From Agmasoma carcini (nom. nud.) (lineage: Eukaryota; Microsporidia; Thelohaniidae), in the NCBI GenBank assembly GCA_029232285.1, contig JAOXFI010000011.1, positions 43,257 through 107,256 on the forward strand: a stretch of DNA of 64,000 nucleotides, in the 5' to 3' direction. The notes beneath the pieces were generated by a model. It was not told the origin of the DNA, ran no database searches, and saw nothing but the letters and a program-made list of their open reading frames with translations. The position numbers and the translations under genes were made by a program. Positions 49,371 to 59,790 of the stretch are shown here, in pieces (position 1 is the first letter of the stretch; every line of letters begins with the position of its first letter).

Positions 49371-49680
49371 ATAATATAATTATTAAAATTATAAAATATC
49401 GATTTATTATGATATATTTTTAAAAAACAAAACATTAAATCAAAGTTAAACTTATATACACCGCCTTGCAAAAAAGTCAAACCCCTAAATTTAATAAAAA
49501 GGTTTCATTTTAATATTTAACAATAGTAAAAAAAATTCTGAACTGTTTTGAATTTAAGTAAATATCTGTTCTGTTTTGTGATCTGAGAAATTGTTGCTAT
49601 AAATTACGTATTGAATGAATTTTTAGATATGAAGTAAAATATAAACACCATTGTATTCAAATATTATATAATTCTATACA

Positions 49681-50224
49681 TTTTCCGTTTTAAAATGAGA
49701 ATAGTAAACTTTAAAATGAGAATAAAAACTTTAAAATGAGAAAATGTAAAAAATAAAAATTTATACTTTTATATCTATATGCACAAATAAATAAAAAAAC
49801 ATAAAATTTATTTATTTATACATATAGAATAATATTGTTTAAAAATATATTTTTTGGGGTTTTTGTGTTTGTATATATAAATTGAAAACCTCAAATAACA
49901 CATTATTGTCTACTCGCGTGATTATGGGAGTTTTAATTAAAAATGATGTTTTACAAAAAATACAATATATGCAATTTTACAACTAATCTTAAATCTTTTC
50001 TAAGAAAAGAAATTTTAATCAAAACCTCAAAAATTTCCTAACGAAAAACAAATTGAAATTTAAACCTATCTCATTGATATTAAAAATAAAACCCACTGTT
50101 TTTACATTTTTTAATAATTATAAAAATTTTGAACCCACTAATTAAAAAAATCACAAAAATTATGTTTTTTATTTTTTACATTTTCTCATTTTAAAGTTTA
50201 CTATTCTCATTTTAAAACGGAAAA
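49681..50224. mobile_element. MITE-like element with ~60-bp terminal inverted repeats
   Basis: The left end TTTTCCGTTTTAAAATGAGA and its continuation (AATAGTAAACTTTAAAATGAG, then AAATGTAAAAAATAAAAA) recur inverted at the right end, 50,165-50,224, almost perfectly. The left arm carries one extra ACTTTAAAATGAGAATAAAA unit. The 544-bp element has no ORF. Its right end is 5 bp from the start of the second duplication copy (50,229). Confidence 0.85.
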
Positions 50225-50309
50225 GATATATTTAAAGATCATTTTCTAAAAAGAGAAAAATCAAACCAGACAATAGTAAAAATGGGTTACGTTTTTTGAT
50301 AAAAAAGAG

Positions 50310-50511
50310 TGTCATGTCTTCATAGATGGTGGCAGTAATAATTTAAAGACACCATACAGTATATATTATAGTGATGTAGCCCTTCCTAACCATGTGAAGA
50401 GGTGTCTACCTCGCAAACATGTTTATTAGTGTGAACAAGGTTGCCTGTATCCCCAAGCCTTGCTATACATCAATTATATTTCCATGTGAATGTCTAAACT
50501 CTTTGAAGTGA
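50310..50511 (+). repeat. Dispersed repeat R1, copy h
   Basis: This copy has a single 92-bp unit (from 50,402) and lies ~312 bp upstream of the 50,823 gene. Otherwise it is as copy f. Confidence 0.88.
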
Positions 50512-50822
50512 ATAATAATGTTCCATATTGATGTATTAATAATTTACTTAAAATTGTTATTTAATAAATAAAAGAATAGTAAAAATATTTGAAGCATGAT
50601 TGATAATGCCGTAGACCAGTGAAAATCTGTTAAACTTCTTATAATAGATGTAAATGATACAAATATCTTTATTGATAAAGTCTTTAGGGCTGGTATTAAC
50701 TGTGGTGTATGGCTGATTTATTGGTATTTTGTCATACGATAAGTAGAATTTTGTAATTTTTTTTAATATATAATTTTTTAATCAATTTTTTTTAAATATA
50801 TTTTTTATAAAAATTTTTTATC

Positions 50823-51119
50823 ATGAATTTTATATTTAGTTTGTTCTACTTTTATGGTCAAATCATTATATGCGTTAAACATAATCAAAATCCACAATCT
50901 AACAATAACCAGTCAAGACAGCAGCCTTTATTAGAAAAAACTACTACTAAAGAGTCTCAAGTAATAACTACTCAGCCTAAAAAAAATCAAAGCAGTGAGT
51001 CTGATGAACAACCAACTAAATGTTGTTTTAAATGCTCAAATGACTGTCAAGATGGAACTGTTATTAGTTGTGTGTTTTTAATATGTGTTATGAATTGTTT
51101 TAATAGCCTTTCCATTTAA
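50823..51119 (+). CDS. Cys-rich small secreted protein family, member 3
   Basis: This is a 98-residue protein identical in sequence to member 1 at 43,502, including ~300 bp on each side. It has a signal peptide, an ITTQPKK linker and a CCFKCSNDC plus hydrophobic Cys tail. It exists because of the large direct duplication; the absence of any difference implies very recent copying or conversion. Function unknown. Confidence 0.77.
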   Translation: MNFIFSLFYFYGQIIICVKHNQNPQSNNNQSRQQPLLEKTTTKESQVITTQPKKNQSSESDEQPTKCCFKCSNDCQDGTVISCVFLICVMNCFNSLSI

Positions 51120-51560
51120 TAAATAATTTTTATTCATTTATATATTTGTTTTAAATTCAATAAAATCACAATTACAAAAATAACTCAATTTTAATATTAT
51201 TTCATATCAAATTATAAATACGTTTTTATTACTTTGAAAATATACAAAAATATATTAAATTAATTCTTTTTATTTGTATTTTGATATAAAAGGTTTACTA
51301 TTAGATGGATAAGATATACTCCTATCTATTCAAATTTTTGTATACAATTATACTGTATTTTTACACTTAAAATACATATTTCAAACTTAGTATAAAATAA
51401 ATTATAAAAGGTTTATGCTTGCTCAGGCAATAGTATAAAAATAGTATAATTTGGATATTTTGTGTCTAATATTCTACAATAATCTTAATTATCAATAAAC
51501 TACCAAATGATAAAATATAAAAGAGACAAAAGCAGATATTAATGAACATACACTATTCTT
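51120..51560. other. AT-rich 3' flank inside the second duplication copy
   Basis: No feature is recognised; it is the same sequence as 43,799-44,239. Confidence 0.5.
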
Positions 51561-51783
51561 GCTATCTTAGATAGTGATAATAAGACTTTAAAAATATCAA
51601 TTTATATTATAGTTAGACTTAGTGTATTAAATAAATCCTAACTTATATCTTTAGGAAGAGAGGTGTATGTATATCGACCGTAAACAAGGTTATACGTATC
51701 CCTACAGCCCTGTTATAACTGTTGTTGTCAACGATACCACTCTGCCCACGTGGAGGTATGGATTCATCACAGGGCTCAGTATA
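51561..51783 (+). repeat. Dispersed repeat R1, copy i
   Basis: This is the duplicate of copy g at 44,240-44,462, with the same landmarks and no difference seen. Confidence 0.8.
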
Positions 51784-52610
51784 AAATAGATTAATTTGAT
51801 CAAATTTCCACTAAAAAATTAAACCTTCTATATGTAGATACTCACATATGTTGTATAATATAATTTTTTTACAAATTTTTATTCAATAACAGTAAATTTA
51901 TATTTATGACATACAATGATGTGATTAAAACCATATTTTCTGAAGGCTTTCAATTTAAATTATACTTACACCCACTACTTAAAAATTTTTAAGTAGAATT
52001 ATTGATGCCTTCTTATTTGGAATAAAGGTCGGGTATATTCTTCTGATTTAAATATCACGGGTATATGATAAGAACAATGGAATTAATCATTAAATCTTTT
52101 CTTGCTTAAAGAAATATATATTTCTATCTATGTTCTGTATAAAACATACTGAACTATTTATATATCATTGAAATGTTTTGTTTTTGTCAAAAAAAATAAT
52201 TTAATTTCGGATGAGATGATTAAATTCTTAAATATAATTTAGTTAAATTATTTATTTTGATTATATTTAAAATTGTTTTATAATAAAAAAAATATTAATT
52301 TTGATTATATTAAAAATTATTTTATAATAAATCAAATTTATTATTCCAATTAAAACAAAATTCAATTAAAAATTTGGGCCAGCTCACTGTTATCATACCT
52401 ATTCTAAGTTTTGTTATCCCCTTATCTGATTATTAAAACGAACTGCCTGTGTATACACACAAATAACTTTATCTATAATGTTATAAGAAATTTACCAAAA
52501 GACTTATAAATTGAAGCTTCATTAGTATAAATGGTACTTCGCCTGCAACTTGTGCATTTATACTGAAAATTATAATGGAAGCCTTTTCATCCGTACTACA
52601 TTTGCAAAAC

Positions 52611-53041
52611 CTTCTTTATTTTGCCATTAATTTCAATTATACACAATTCATCACTTTTATTAGAAGATGATATACCTTATGAGACTTACACTCAAGTTAA
52701 ACATAGTCTCATTAATATACTATTACCACCTAATTTATCAGCAGTAAAATCAAGAAAAGAGTATGTATTTATTACTTTCAGCACATTATATCTGCTTATA
52801 TTCAACGAATTCTAAATATTTCTTATAGCTTTACCCGAAGCACATTTTATGATAATTTTCATCATGGTTTTAATATATGTATCAAAACTTTATAAAAACA
52901 CCAATTTATTATTTATACACGAATCTCATACTTATGACATCCACATTTCGTACAACACCATGCTATATTTTCTTCATTTTTCAAACATTTTTGATGTTCA
53001 TAATATGACCACAATCGTTACATATTTTACAATGAAATAAT
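52611..53041 (-). pseudogene. ISXO2-type transposase N-terminal relic (second copy)
   Basis: This is the duplicate of 45,290-45,720, with the same zinc-ribbon fragments on the minus strand and the same breaks. Confidence 0.55.
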
Positions 53042-53460
53042 GTTGTCTTAAAAAGTAAATCGGATCAAATACAAAGTTTTCCCCCTTCACAAAAAAAGTT
53101 GGATCAACCGAAAACTTTTAAAAATTTGATTTTAAACATCATTTCTGTTAAAAATACATGTATTTTAATAGATAGCAGACATTTTCTTTTCTCAAGTTGT
53201 GATTTAACTTTTGAACACAACAAATAAATATTTTGAATATAAACAAAAGTTATAAAATCAAACATGTTCGTACTACGATTTACTGTATCATGTTTTTAAA
53301 AATTGACCTGTATATAATCTCTATTCATCTAAACGGATGATAGTAAATGGTATATTTGCGACATATTATTTGAATTATAAGCGGTAAAGTGAACGCACCC
53401 TTATCCTGTACATTCTCTATATTTTCTGGCAAATCTTGATATGTATCATTGATATTGAAT

Positions 53461-55455
53461 ATTTAAATATCTTTTGTTGCAACAAAAAGCATCCCCCTGT
53501 TTATTCAATAAAAGAGCATAATAAAATGAATTTATAGTGTTAATATTATAATATTATAAAAACAAAAAGAGTCTTCTTTTATATTCTATTATAATTTTTA
53601 CTAAAATATTTAATAAAATTGCAAATATGGTCATACGAGAAACTTAAGACTGTTGAAGAACAAAATGATATATTAAAATATGTTATATCAAAAAGCTTCG
53701 CAGAAATAAAACAAAAGATAAAAAGGGAAAATTTGTCGAAAATCAAAAAAATACATTATTTATGATAAACTCATAATATTAGATAATGTTATAAAACTGT
53801 TTATTTGTAAATTTGAGACTCACTTGATTTAAGAGATATTAATTAGGTTTCTCAATCAGGATTATATTAGTATTCGCAGAACCTTTTACAGAATATCATC
53901 AGTTTATGTTGGAATATCAATCAATAGGTACAAAGCTTCATATTAAATTGTGATAATTGTTCAAGGGAAATTCCTCCACAATCTGCTTCCTCAATCACAC
54001 CTATAGTACAAGTTTTCCATGAGAAAGATTAATTGTAAATTTTATTGATTTGATTGTATATTAAAGAGTTTAATAAAAGGTACAAGTATTGATTTGCTTA
54101 GCTTTTAAGAGTAAAAGAAAAAACCAGAATTATTTTCAAAAATTTAAAAAAATAAAAATTTTATAGGGTTTTTTACAAAGTCATAATGATAATGGTAGGG
54201 AATTTATAAATAATAAAGTAGACATAATATAAAGCAATTACAACATAAATAGAGTAAGAGGGAGGTTTTATCACCCACAAAGGCAAGTAGAAAGGTTTAA
54301 TCGAACCTTAAAATCTGGGCTAAGAAAAAGTATTTCTACCGGTATATTTATCTGAATTGATCGTTTTGATATAATTGTGTTTAGCTACAACAATTCTTAA
54401 CACAGAGCTACAGCTTTAAACACCTTTTTATTGTTTAAAGGATATGTGGGGAATTTGGTTACAAATTTGATTGGTATATCACAAGAAGAAAACATAAACT
54501 TGCAAAATAAACTAAAAATATATAGTAGTTTTTTTTGAAGAGAATTTAGTCTAAGAAGCACTTTCAAATCTCAAAGGGAGATACTGTCATACTTGCAAAA
54601 CCATATAATATAAAAAATGCGAAAAGATTACAATCGTTTGAGTCACTTTATCATGATGATAACTATTTGGTATTGTCTATTTCATCATTTCAAATAAAAT
54701 TTTAAATGTCATCTTAAACCAAATTAAAACAGTTCATATAAAAAAGATGATTTAATAATTTTAATACTTATTCAAAACAATTTATCAAACTGTTTATATA
54801 ATTTAAATGACAAAATCTACCTATGTTTATTGCTATTAGACGCTTTAATTAGTATAAAACACATCCTCAATCAAAAACTTAGTTATTACGCAAATTTCAA
54901 ATAAATGTCCGTTACCTGACTTCAGAATTGTTTTCCAACATAGAAAGAGAGACATTTAGTTAATATATACTCTGGCTTAGCCTTTATGAGAACCCAATCT
55001 GTGCAATGACTATAATTAGCCTATTCAATAATAGTTTTATTGACACTTTTGAGATGATTTTATTGTTATCACATATATTAGAAATTTTATACACACTATA
55101 GACTTGATTAATTAATTTATTGGCAATCTTATCGATATATTTGCTTTTCTATGGGCATAAAATTGTCAAGTAAACACCCCGTATAGTTGATCGTCTCGGT
55201 AGCATTCTAATTATTCGCCACGTAAGAGGCTAGAACACTTTGCGGAGCAATTTTTTAAAATATCTACTCACAAAAGGTTCATTTTTTGTAGATATTAAAA
55301 ATTATAATAGAAAATATTTTAAAATAAAAACTGATACTTTTTGTTTTCACGATTTTCATAATATTATAATATTAACATGATAATTTTATTTTATTATGCT
55401 CTTTTATTAAATAAACAAGAGGAATTTTTTGTTGTGTCGTAGTTTTTGCTACATC
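53461..55455 (+). mobile_element. Degenerate element with retroviral-type (rve) integrase
   Basis: Broken plus-strand frames encode an integrase core. A zinc-finger-like CDNCSREIPPQSASS lies near 53,955-54,000. HNDNGREFINNKVD (second catalytic Asp) lies at ~54,185-54,230, followed by RVRGRFYHPQ and QVERFNRTLKSGLRK (third catalytic acid E) by ~54,330. YNNS.HRATAL.PF lies near 54,390-54,430. A ~130-bp sequence at 53,480-53,610 recurs inverted at ~55,290-55,440 at roughly 80% identity and could be terminal inverted repeats, as in GINGER-type DNA transposons. The same end sequence also occurs alone at 46,150-46,295. A gypsy-type retroelement is an alternative. All frames are disrupted. Confidence 0.6.
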
Positions 55456-56004
55456 ATCTTTATATTGATATTTTCATCTGTTAGTTACCCTTTTTTATAT
55501 TTGAATCGATTTTCATCAATCTGACATATAATACCACACCCGCCTAGTTGCACCAATTTTAATTCAAAACAGTATAAACCTTTTGTATAAAACTTGGAAT
55601 AAATCTTTAATATTGTTATATCTGGCAAGCTTTTTAAATTCACTATTTATCTAATAATTTTTGAAAATGAAACTTTTAAATAATCAAAAACTTCCTTCAT
55701 GAACTGATTAATGTTTTTAGTATATCTAGAAGTTCCGTTTGGAATTCAAAATACCTTTTATTCTAACATTTATATATATTAAATTATGATACAGAAAGTT
55801 ACAGTTTTTATAGAGAAAGTTCTCTTAAACATGATAAAATCATTATGAATAAAATAATTTACTGGCATAATAAAAAATCATTTTTTTAAAACTTTATGAG
55901 AATTTTTAAATAAAAAAGAAAAGATCTGGTGTGTTTAAGTCATAATAGGATTTAATGCATATGATCAATATTTGACACTGCTTAATTTATTTAAAATATA
56001 TTTA
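55456..56004 (-). mobile_element. ISXO2 relic flank interrupted by mariner copy B
   Basis: A minus-strand fragment near 55,490-55,520 (the reverse complement reads AGATTGATGAAAATCGATTC) matches the IDESRF block of the 5,500 relic. From ~55,535 (CACACCCGCCTAGTTG) to 56,003 the sequence aligns, with divergence, to parts of 62,555-63,671. That region contains a plus-strand ISXO2 relic, so this is a shortened copy of the same composite. Confidence 0.5.
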
Positions 56005-57319
56005 CAGTACTCCAAAAAATTAGAAATCCTAAAAGTAGTTTTAAAGCTGAATTTTTTGTATAAAAAACAAAGTAAGTTTAATAGTATAAGTATATCTATT
56101 TTAGTTTTTTTAATCGCACATTTTATATATACTTTTTTGATGAAAAAATTTAATTAAAACCCAATAAAAAAGTGAGACACCTATATTTAATATGAAGTAT
56201 GACCACCTTTTCCCACGGGTTTTTTTCTTAATTTTCTTATCATATAATCTATTAGTGTTTTTAAATAAAGTTCAGATATCAGATTACATTTCACCAATAT
56301 TTGATTTTAAATGTGAATTGTTTTCAAACAACATTTCTTATTTTTTGCATTAAAATAATCCATAGATGTTCTATAGTATTAAGATTTAGGCTCCGTGAAA
56401 GCCATTCTAACACCTCAATGTTCATATATTTTAAAAACTTTAATACCATCTTACTTTTATGCTTTCGATAATTATTTTTTTGAAATTATATTTCGAATAT
56501 TTAAAATTTTCGTGCACCCTCGTTTAAATTATTGTTTAATATTTAAGTAAAACATAGTACATATAAGGTTCCATCCAAAAACATCAAATTCCTAACACCA
56601 TTTCTACTCATACAGTCCTGAACAAACATTTTCTTCTTTTCAAATTTAACGGTTTTATTTATAGTTGTTAATTTTCCTTTTTTTAATCTACATCTTTTGC
56701 CTCTTAGAGTAATTATAAATGTTAAAAAACTTTCATCTGTAAAAAATATCAATAATAAATTCTTTACCTTTAAGTAGCCATATTTTTGCAATTCTTAATC
56801 TGTTAATTATTTGTAAATATGATAATTTTGACTCAGAAGAAAAATAAACACATCTTAAGTATTTTTAGGAAAAGATGCATATTTTCTCAGTGATACTCAC
56901 ATTTATTCACTTTCATTCATTCTTTAAATATTACGACATGTAGCGTAGTAAGTTTTATTGTTCTTTTTTAATTAATTTTTTCCTGCCACTACCACCTTTT
57001 TTATCCCTTTTATCATTCTTGTATTTTCTAGTGATGTTGTATTGTGAAACTTTTCAAGTCGATTTTTACACCGATTTCGCATATTGAAATCCCCATAGAA
57101 AATAGCTGAAAAATTCGACCTTTTCGAATTCAGAAACATGTTTACCAATAGGCTATTTGTTTTGTATTTTTAATTAAAAAAATTATCAAAAGAGTTTATA
57201 TAAATTGCGTAATTTAAAAAACAAAATAGATATACTATTAAACTCAATTTATTTTTTATTTAAAAATTTAACTTTTTATATAATCTTTTTGGGGTGTCGG
57301 TTTTTTTATTGGATTACTG
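56005..57319 (-). mobile_element. Tc1/mariner element, copy B, inactive
   Basis: This 1,315-bp element is flanked by TA on both sides. The ends read CAGTACTCCAAAAAATTAG (left) and CAGTAATCCAATAAAAAAAC (reverse complement of right). Minus-strand frames include FFTDESFLTFIITLRGKRCR, TVKFEKKKMFVQDCMSRNGV and LMFLDGTLY (nt ~56,560-56,740), then the DNA for WLSRSLNLNTIEHLW-type text near 56,370-56,420. These are the TDES and PDLN.IE blocks of Tc1-like DD34E transposases, although the frames are broken. The inner inverted ends resemble those of copy A. Confidence 0.85.
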
Positions 57320-57544
57320 TATTTATTGTGTTGAAATTATTTTTGCCAAGGTAAGGATTATTAAAATATCTCTTATAGCGAGTATAGGTAGAAAAATATT
57401 AATTATAAACCTCTTTGTTCATTTATACAAAGAATATTAAGCATAGATCAACGTAAAAAAAAGAAAAACCAACCAGCGAGTAAATCAAACAACAATCAAA
57501 ATTTAAAATTGATGGAAAACGGGTATTATTGATCATACAATTAT

Positions 57545-57800
57545 CATTCTTTTGTAAAAGATGGTGATATCAAGAGTTTAAAATACCATTATATAGTAGT
57601 TAGGGTTAGTATCATTATGCACACCAAACAACTTATATAATGAAGAAGTACCACTTCCCTGCCAATCTGCCGAAAATGGCTTCACAAAGTGAACAAGGTT
57701 ATTTGTATCCTCACAGCCTCTTTTATACTACAATTAGATGTTTTCTAACGATACTATGTGGAAGTCTGAGTTCTTTGAAGACCCTTGAAATGAACAATAT
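57545..57800 (+). repeat. Dispersed repeat R1, copy j
   Basis: Landmarks are AAGATGGTGATATCAAGAGT, CCATTATATAGTAGTTAGGG, GTGAACAAGGTTATTTGTAT, AACGATACTATGTGGAAGTC and GAGTTCTTTGAAG. It lies ~294 bp upstream of Cys-rich member 4. The block 57,340-57,648 recurs at 63,674-64,000. Confidence 0.85.
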
Positions 57801-58008
57801 TGTTACATATAGATATATAATTGGACTTATAATAATAATTTTTTTAGTAAACAAAAAAATAAAAATAAATCAAATATTAAATCGATAAATATAACTTCTA
57901 TAAATATTAACATTTAGTAGATAAATATATAAATATAAGATTATATTCTGTATGATTTATTTGAAATTTGATTGATAGGTGTAAATATCAATTTTACTTT
58001 TGTAAATA

Positions 58009-58093
58009 AATGATTATTGTAACATTTAATATATATTTATTAAATTTTAATAAATATAACAACCTTTATATAATTTTTTATAAAATTTTTAAC
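58009..58093 (+). promoter_or_regulatory. Conserved leader of the Cys-rich family (member 4)
   Basis: AATGATTATTGTAACATTTA, AACAACCTTTATATAATTTT and ATAAAATTTTTAAC precede the ATG, matching 47,580-47,652 before member 2 apart from a short length difference. Confidence 0.55.
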
Positions 58094-58408
58094 ATGAAAT
58101 TTCTATTTATTTTATTACACTTTTATAGTCAATTGATTATATGCACTGAAGGACTAGAAAGTTTAGAATCTAACCCATCTGAACAGATGGATTTTTTAGA
58201 AAAAGATGAAAATGGTACTGGTGATAAACCAATAACTATTCAACCTACAGAAAAAAAATATGGTGAAGAGAATGAAAATAATTCAACTTGTGAAAAAGTT
58301 AAACAATTTTGTTGTGAAGACCCAGAGACCATTTATGATGGATTTTGTCAGTGTTTTAAACTTGTTACACAAATTTTGGAATGTGCTTTTAGTATACTTG
58401 GTTCTTAA
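58094..58408 (+). CDS. Cys-rich small secreted protein family, member 4
   Basis: This is a 104-residue protein from the ATG after AAATTTTTAAC (28 upstream in-frame codons lie in the conserved leader and are not counted). The signal peptide MKFLFILLHFYSQLIIC is followed by an acidic linker with KPITIQPTEKK, then STCEKVKQFCCEDPETIYDGFCQCFKLVTQILECAFSILGS with six Cys. The alignment to member 2 is clear in the signal peptide, the P-I-x-x-Q-P-T motif and the final C-x-F-S-I-L-G-S. The linker is more acidic than in members 1-3. Same-strand R1 lies ~294 bp upstream. Function unknown; probably secreted. Confidence 0.78.
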   Translation: MKFLFILLHFYSQLIICTEGLESLESNPSEQMDFLEKDENGTGDKPITIQPTEKKYGEENENNSTCEKVKQFCCEDPETIYDGFCQCFKLVTQILECAFSILGS

Positions 58409-58980
58409 TAAATAATTTGTTATTTTTTAGATTAAAAATATGGTGTCTTCTTGACTTTGCCGGCCGGAACCAAGGTAGCTAGCTACCTTGGGTATAAAAA
58501 TTAAAATTTTATAATATGTGCATATGCACTTATTGATATAAGGAATGTTCTTTTTATCATGATTGCGATCTAAAAGATTTTCTAATAGTTCATACTGTAA
58601 TGAAAAACGCTTCACTTTTTTTAAACATGGTTCCAATTCAACAAGCCATCTTATTATTATAAAGAGCCGAATTCTTAAATTTATCACTGCACAGGATTTA
58701 AGAGTCCTGATGTAACACATACTAATGATATGAAAAGCTTCTTTGCTCATTTTAAAACTTATATGTAAAAAATAATGAAATGAGGTCAAATATTGAACAA
58801 TAGATTGATTAATATACTTTTAAGAGCAGATATACCACAAATAGAACAAAAAAGATATGTTTTATGTGATACCTAATATCATGGTAACCCGATCAATCAC
58901 ACCGAGGATTATTCCTTTGAGTATAAAAGATCGGATCTAAAATAAAATATTCGGGTCTCTCCCATATAACTTCAACAGTA
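58409..58980. other. Spacer with a GC-rich palindrome
   Basis: A perfect 22-bp palindrome (58,470-58,491, centre GTAGCTAGCTAC, arms CCAAG/CTTGG) follows a GCCGGCCGG run. This is out of character for the AT-rich surroundings and lies ~60 bp past the stop of member 4. A minus-strand 120-codon ORF (58,427-58,789) overlaps it but has no support. Confidence 0.6.
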
Positions 58981-58984
58981 AATT

Positions 58985-59790
58985 ATTTTCAAGTTAAAAA
59001 CATATAAATACAATAAAAGATTTTAAATAGGCATTTTCACGATAAAAATTGTTGTTTTGACACCTATTAATACTTTTAGTTTATATTCTTTAATCTATTG
59101 TTTCAACTTATCAAATATAACACCTCTATTCGTTCTTAGAATGATTTTTAAACCTTCCTAAACACTTTCAATTATATCTGTATGCTCTCTTGTTTCATTA
59201 TAAAGCCTCTTGAATGCTTACTATCGAATGCTCACAGTTTGAATTGAAAACTGTTGAAGGATGAGAAAGGAAATTATCTGTTTTTTATAAAAACTTCAAA
59301 ACTTCTTATTGTCTTATCCTGAAGAATTTGTAGTCTAGACACTCTTATATCTTGACAAATTGCACCTATTATCACTCTGTTCTTCTTAAACCCGTGGATA
59401 TTGTTATTTGGATTCACATAGATTTTCTTTCGCAACAAGCAGTTTCATCAAATTGAACACTTTGACGATATCGCCAATTTTATGTTTTTCACCTAAAATT
59501 CCTTTTACAACTCGAATGAAGACTTTTAAGTCTCATTTATGTGTTTTCACATATCTTAAGTTGTGATATTTCAGTCTAATTAAGTGTCTTATGAGTGTAT
59601 AGATAGGCAACAAGTATAATTTTCTTGAGTTGTATCTTAGGTAATCCTATATCAAAGTATTCATTGATGGCAAATGTCTTAAGACACTTCTTCAATAAAA
59701 TAAAGATTATTAAGGTATTTTTTGTTTGATGACACCAAAACAGCTAGTTTCTTTGCAAATATATGATGTTTTGTTATTAATTTTTAAAAT
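58985..59790 (-). mobile_element. Decayed ISXO2/Merlin-type transposon, copy 3
   Basis: Minus-strand fragments match copy 1. KYFDIGLPKIQLKKIILVAY with YTHKT lies at ~59,590-59,665. (Q)FDETACCERKIYVNPNNN lies at ~59,400-59,460. NRVIIGAICQDIRVSRLQIL and DKTIRSFEVFI lie at ~59,270-59,390. Copy 1 has YFNINFPKIKNNKIVLSTYL, DETACWRRKYIFNP and IIGAICEITKEIRLEVL in the same order. Frameshifts and stops are present; the ends are approximate. Confidence 0.75.

Larger units (their letters stand above)
50229..53571 (+). repeat. Large direct duplication, second copy
   Basis: This is the counterpart of 42,632-46,250, shorter by 276 bp (three 92-bp units). The interior is identical where compared; both margins show substitutions. 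Confidence 0.95.

Noticed and set aside
58427..58789. 120-codon minus-strand ORF downstream of Cys-rich member 4
   Set aside because: It reads through the GC palindrome, has no start signal of the local type and no recognisable composition or motif.
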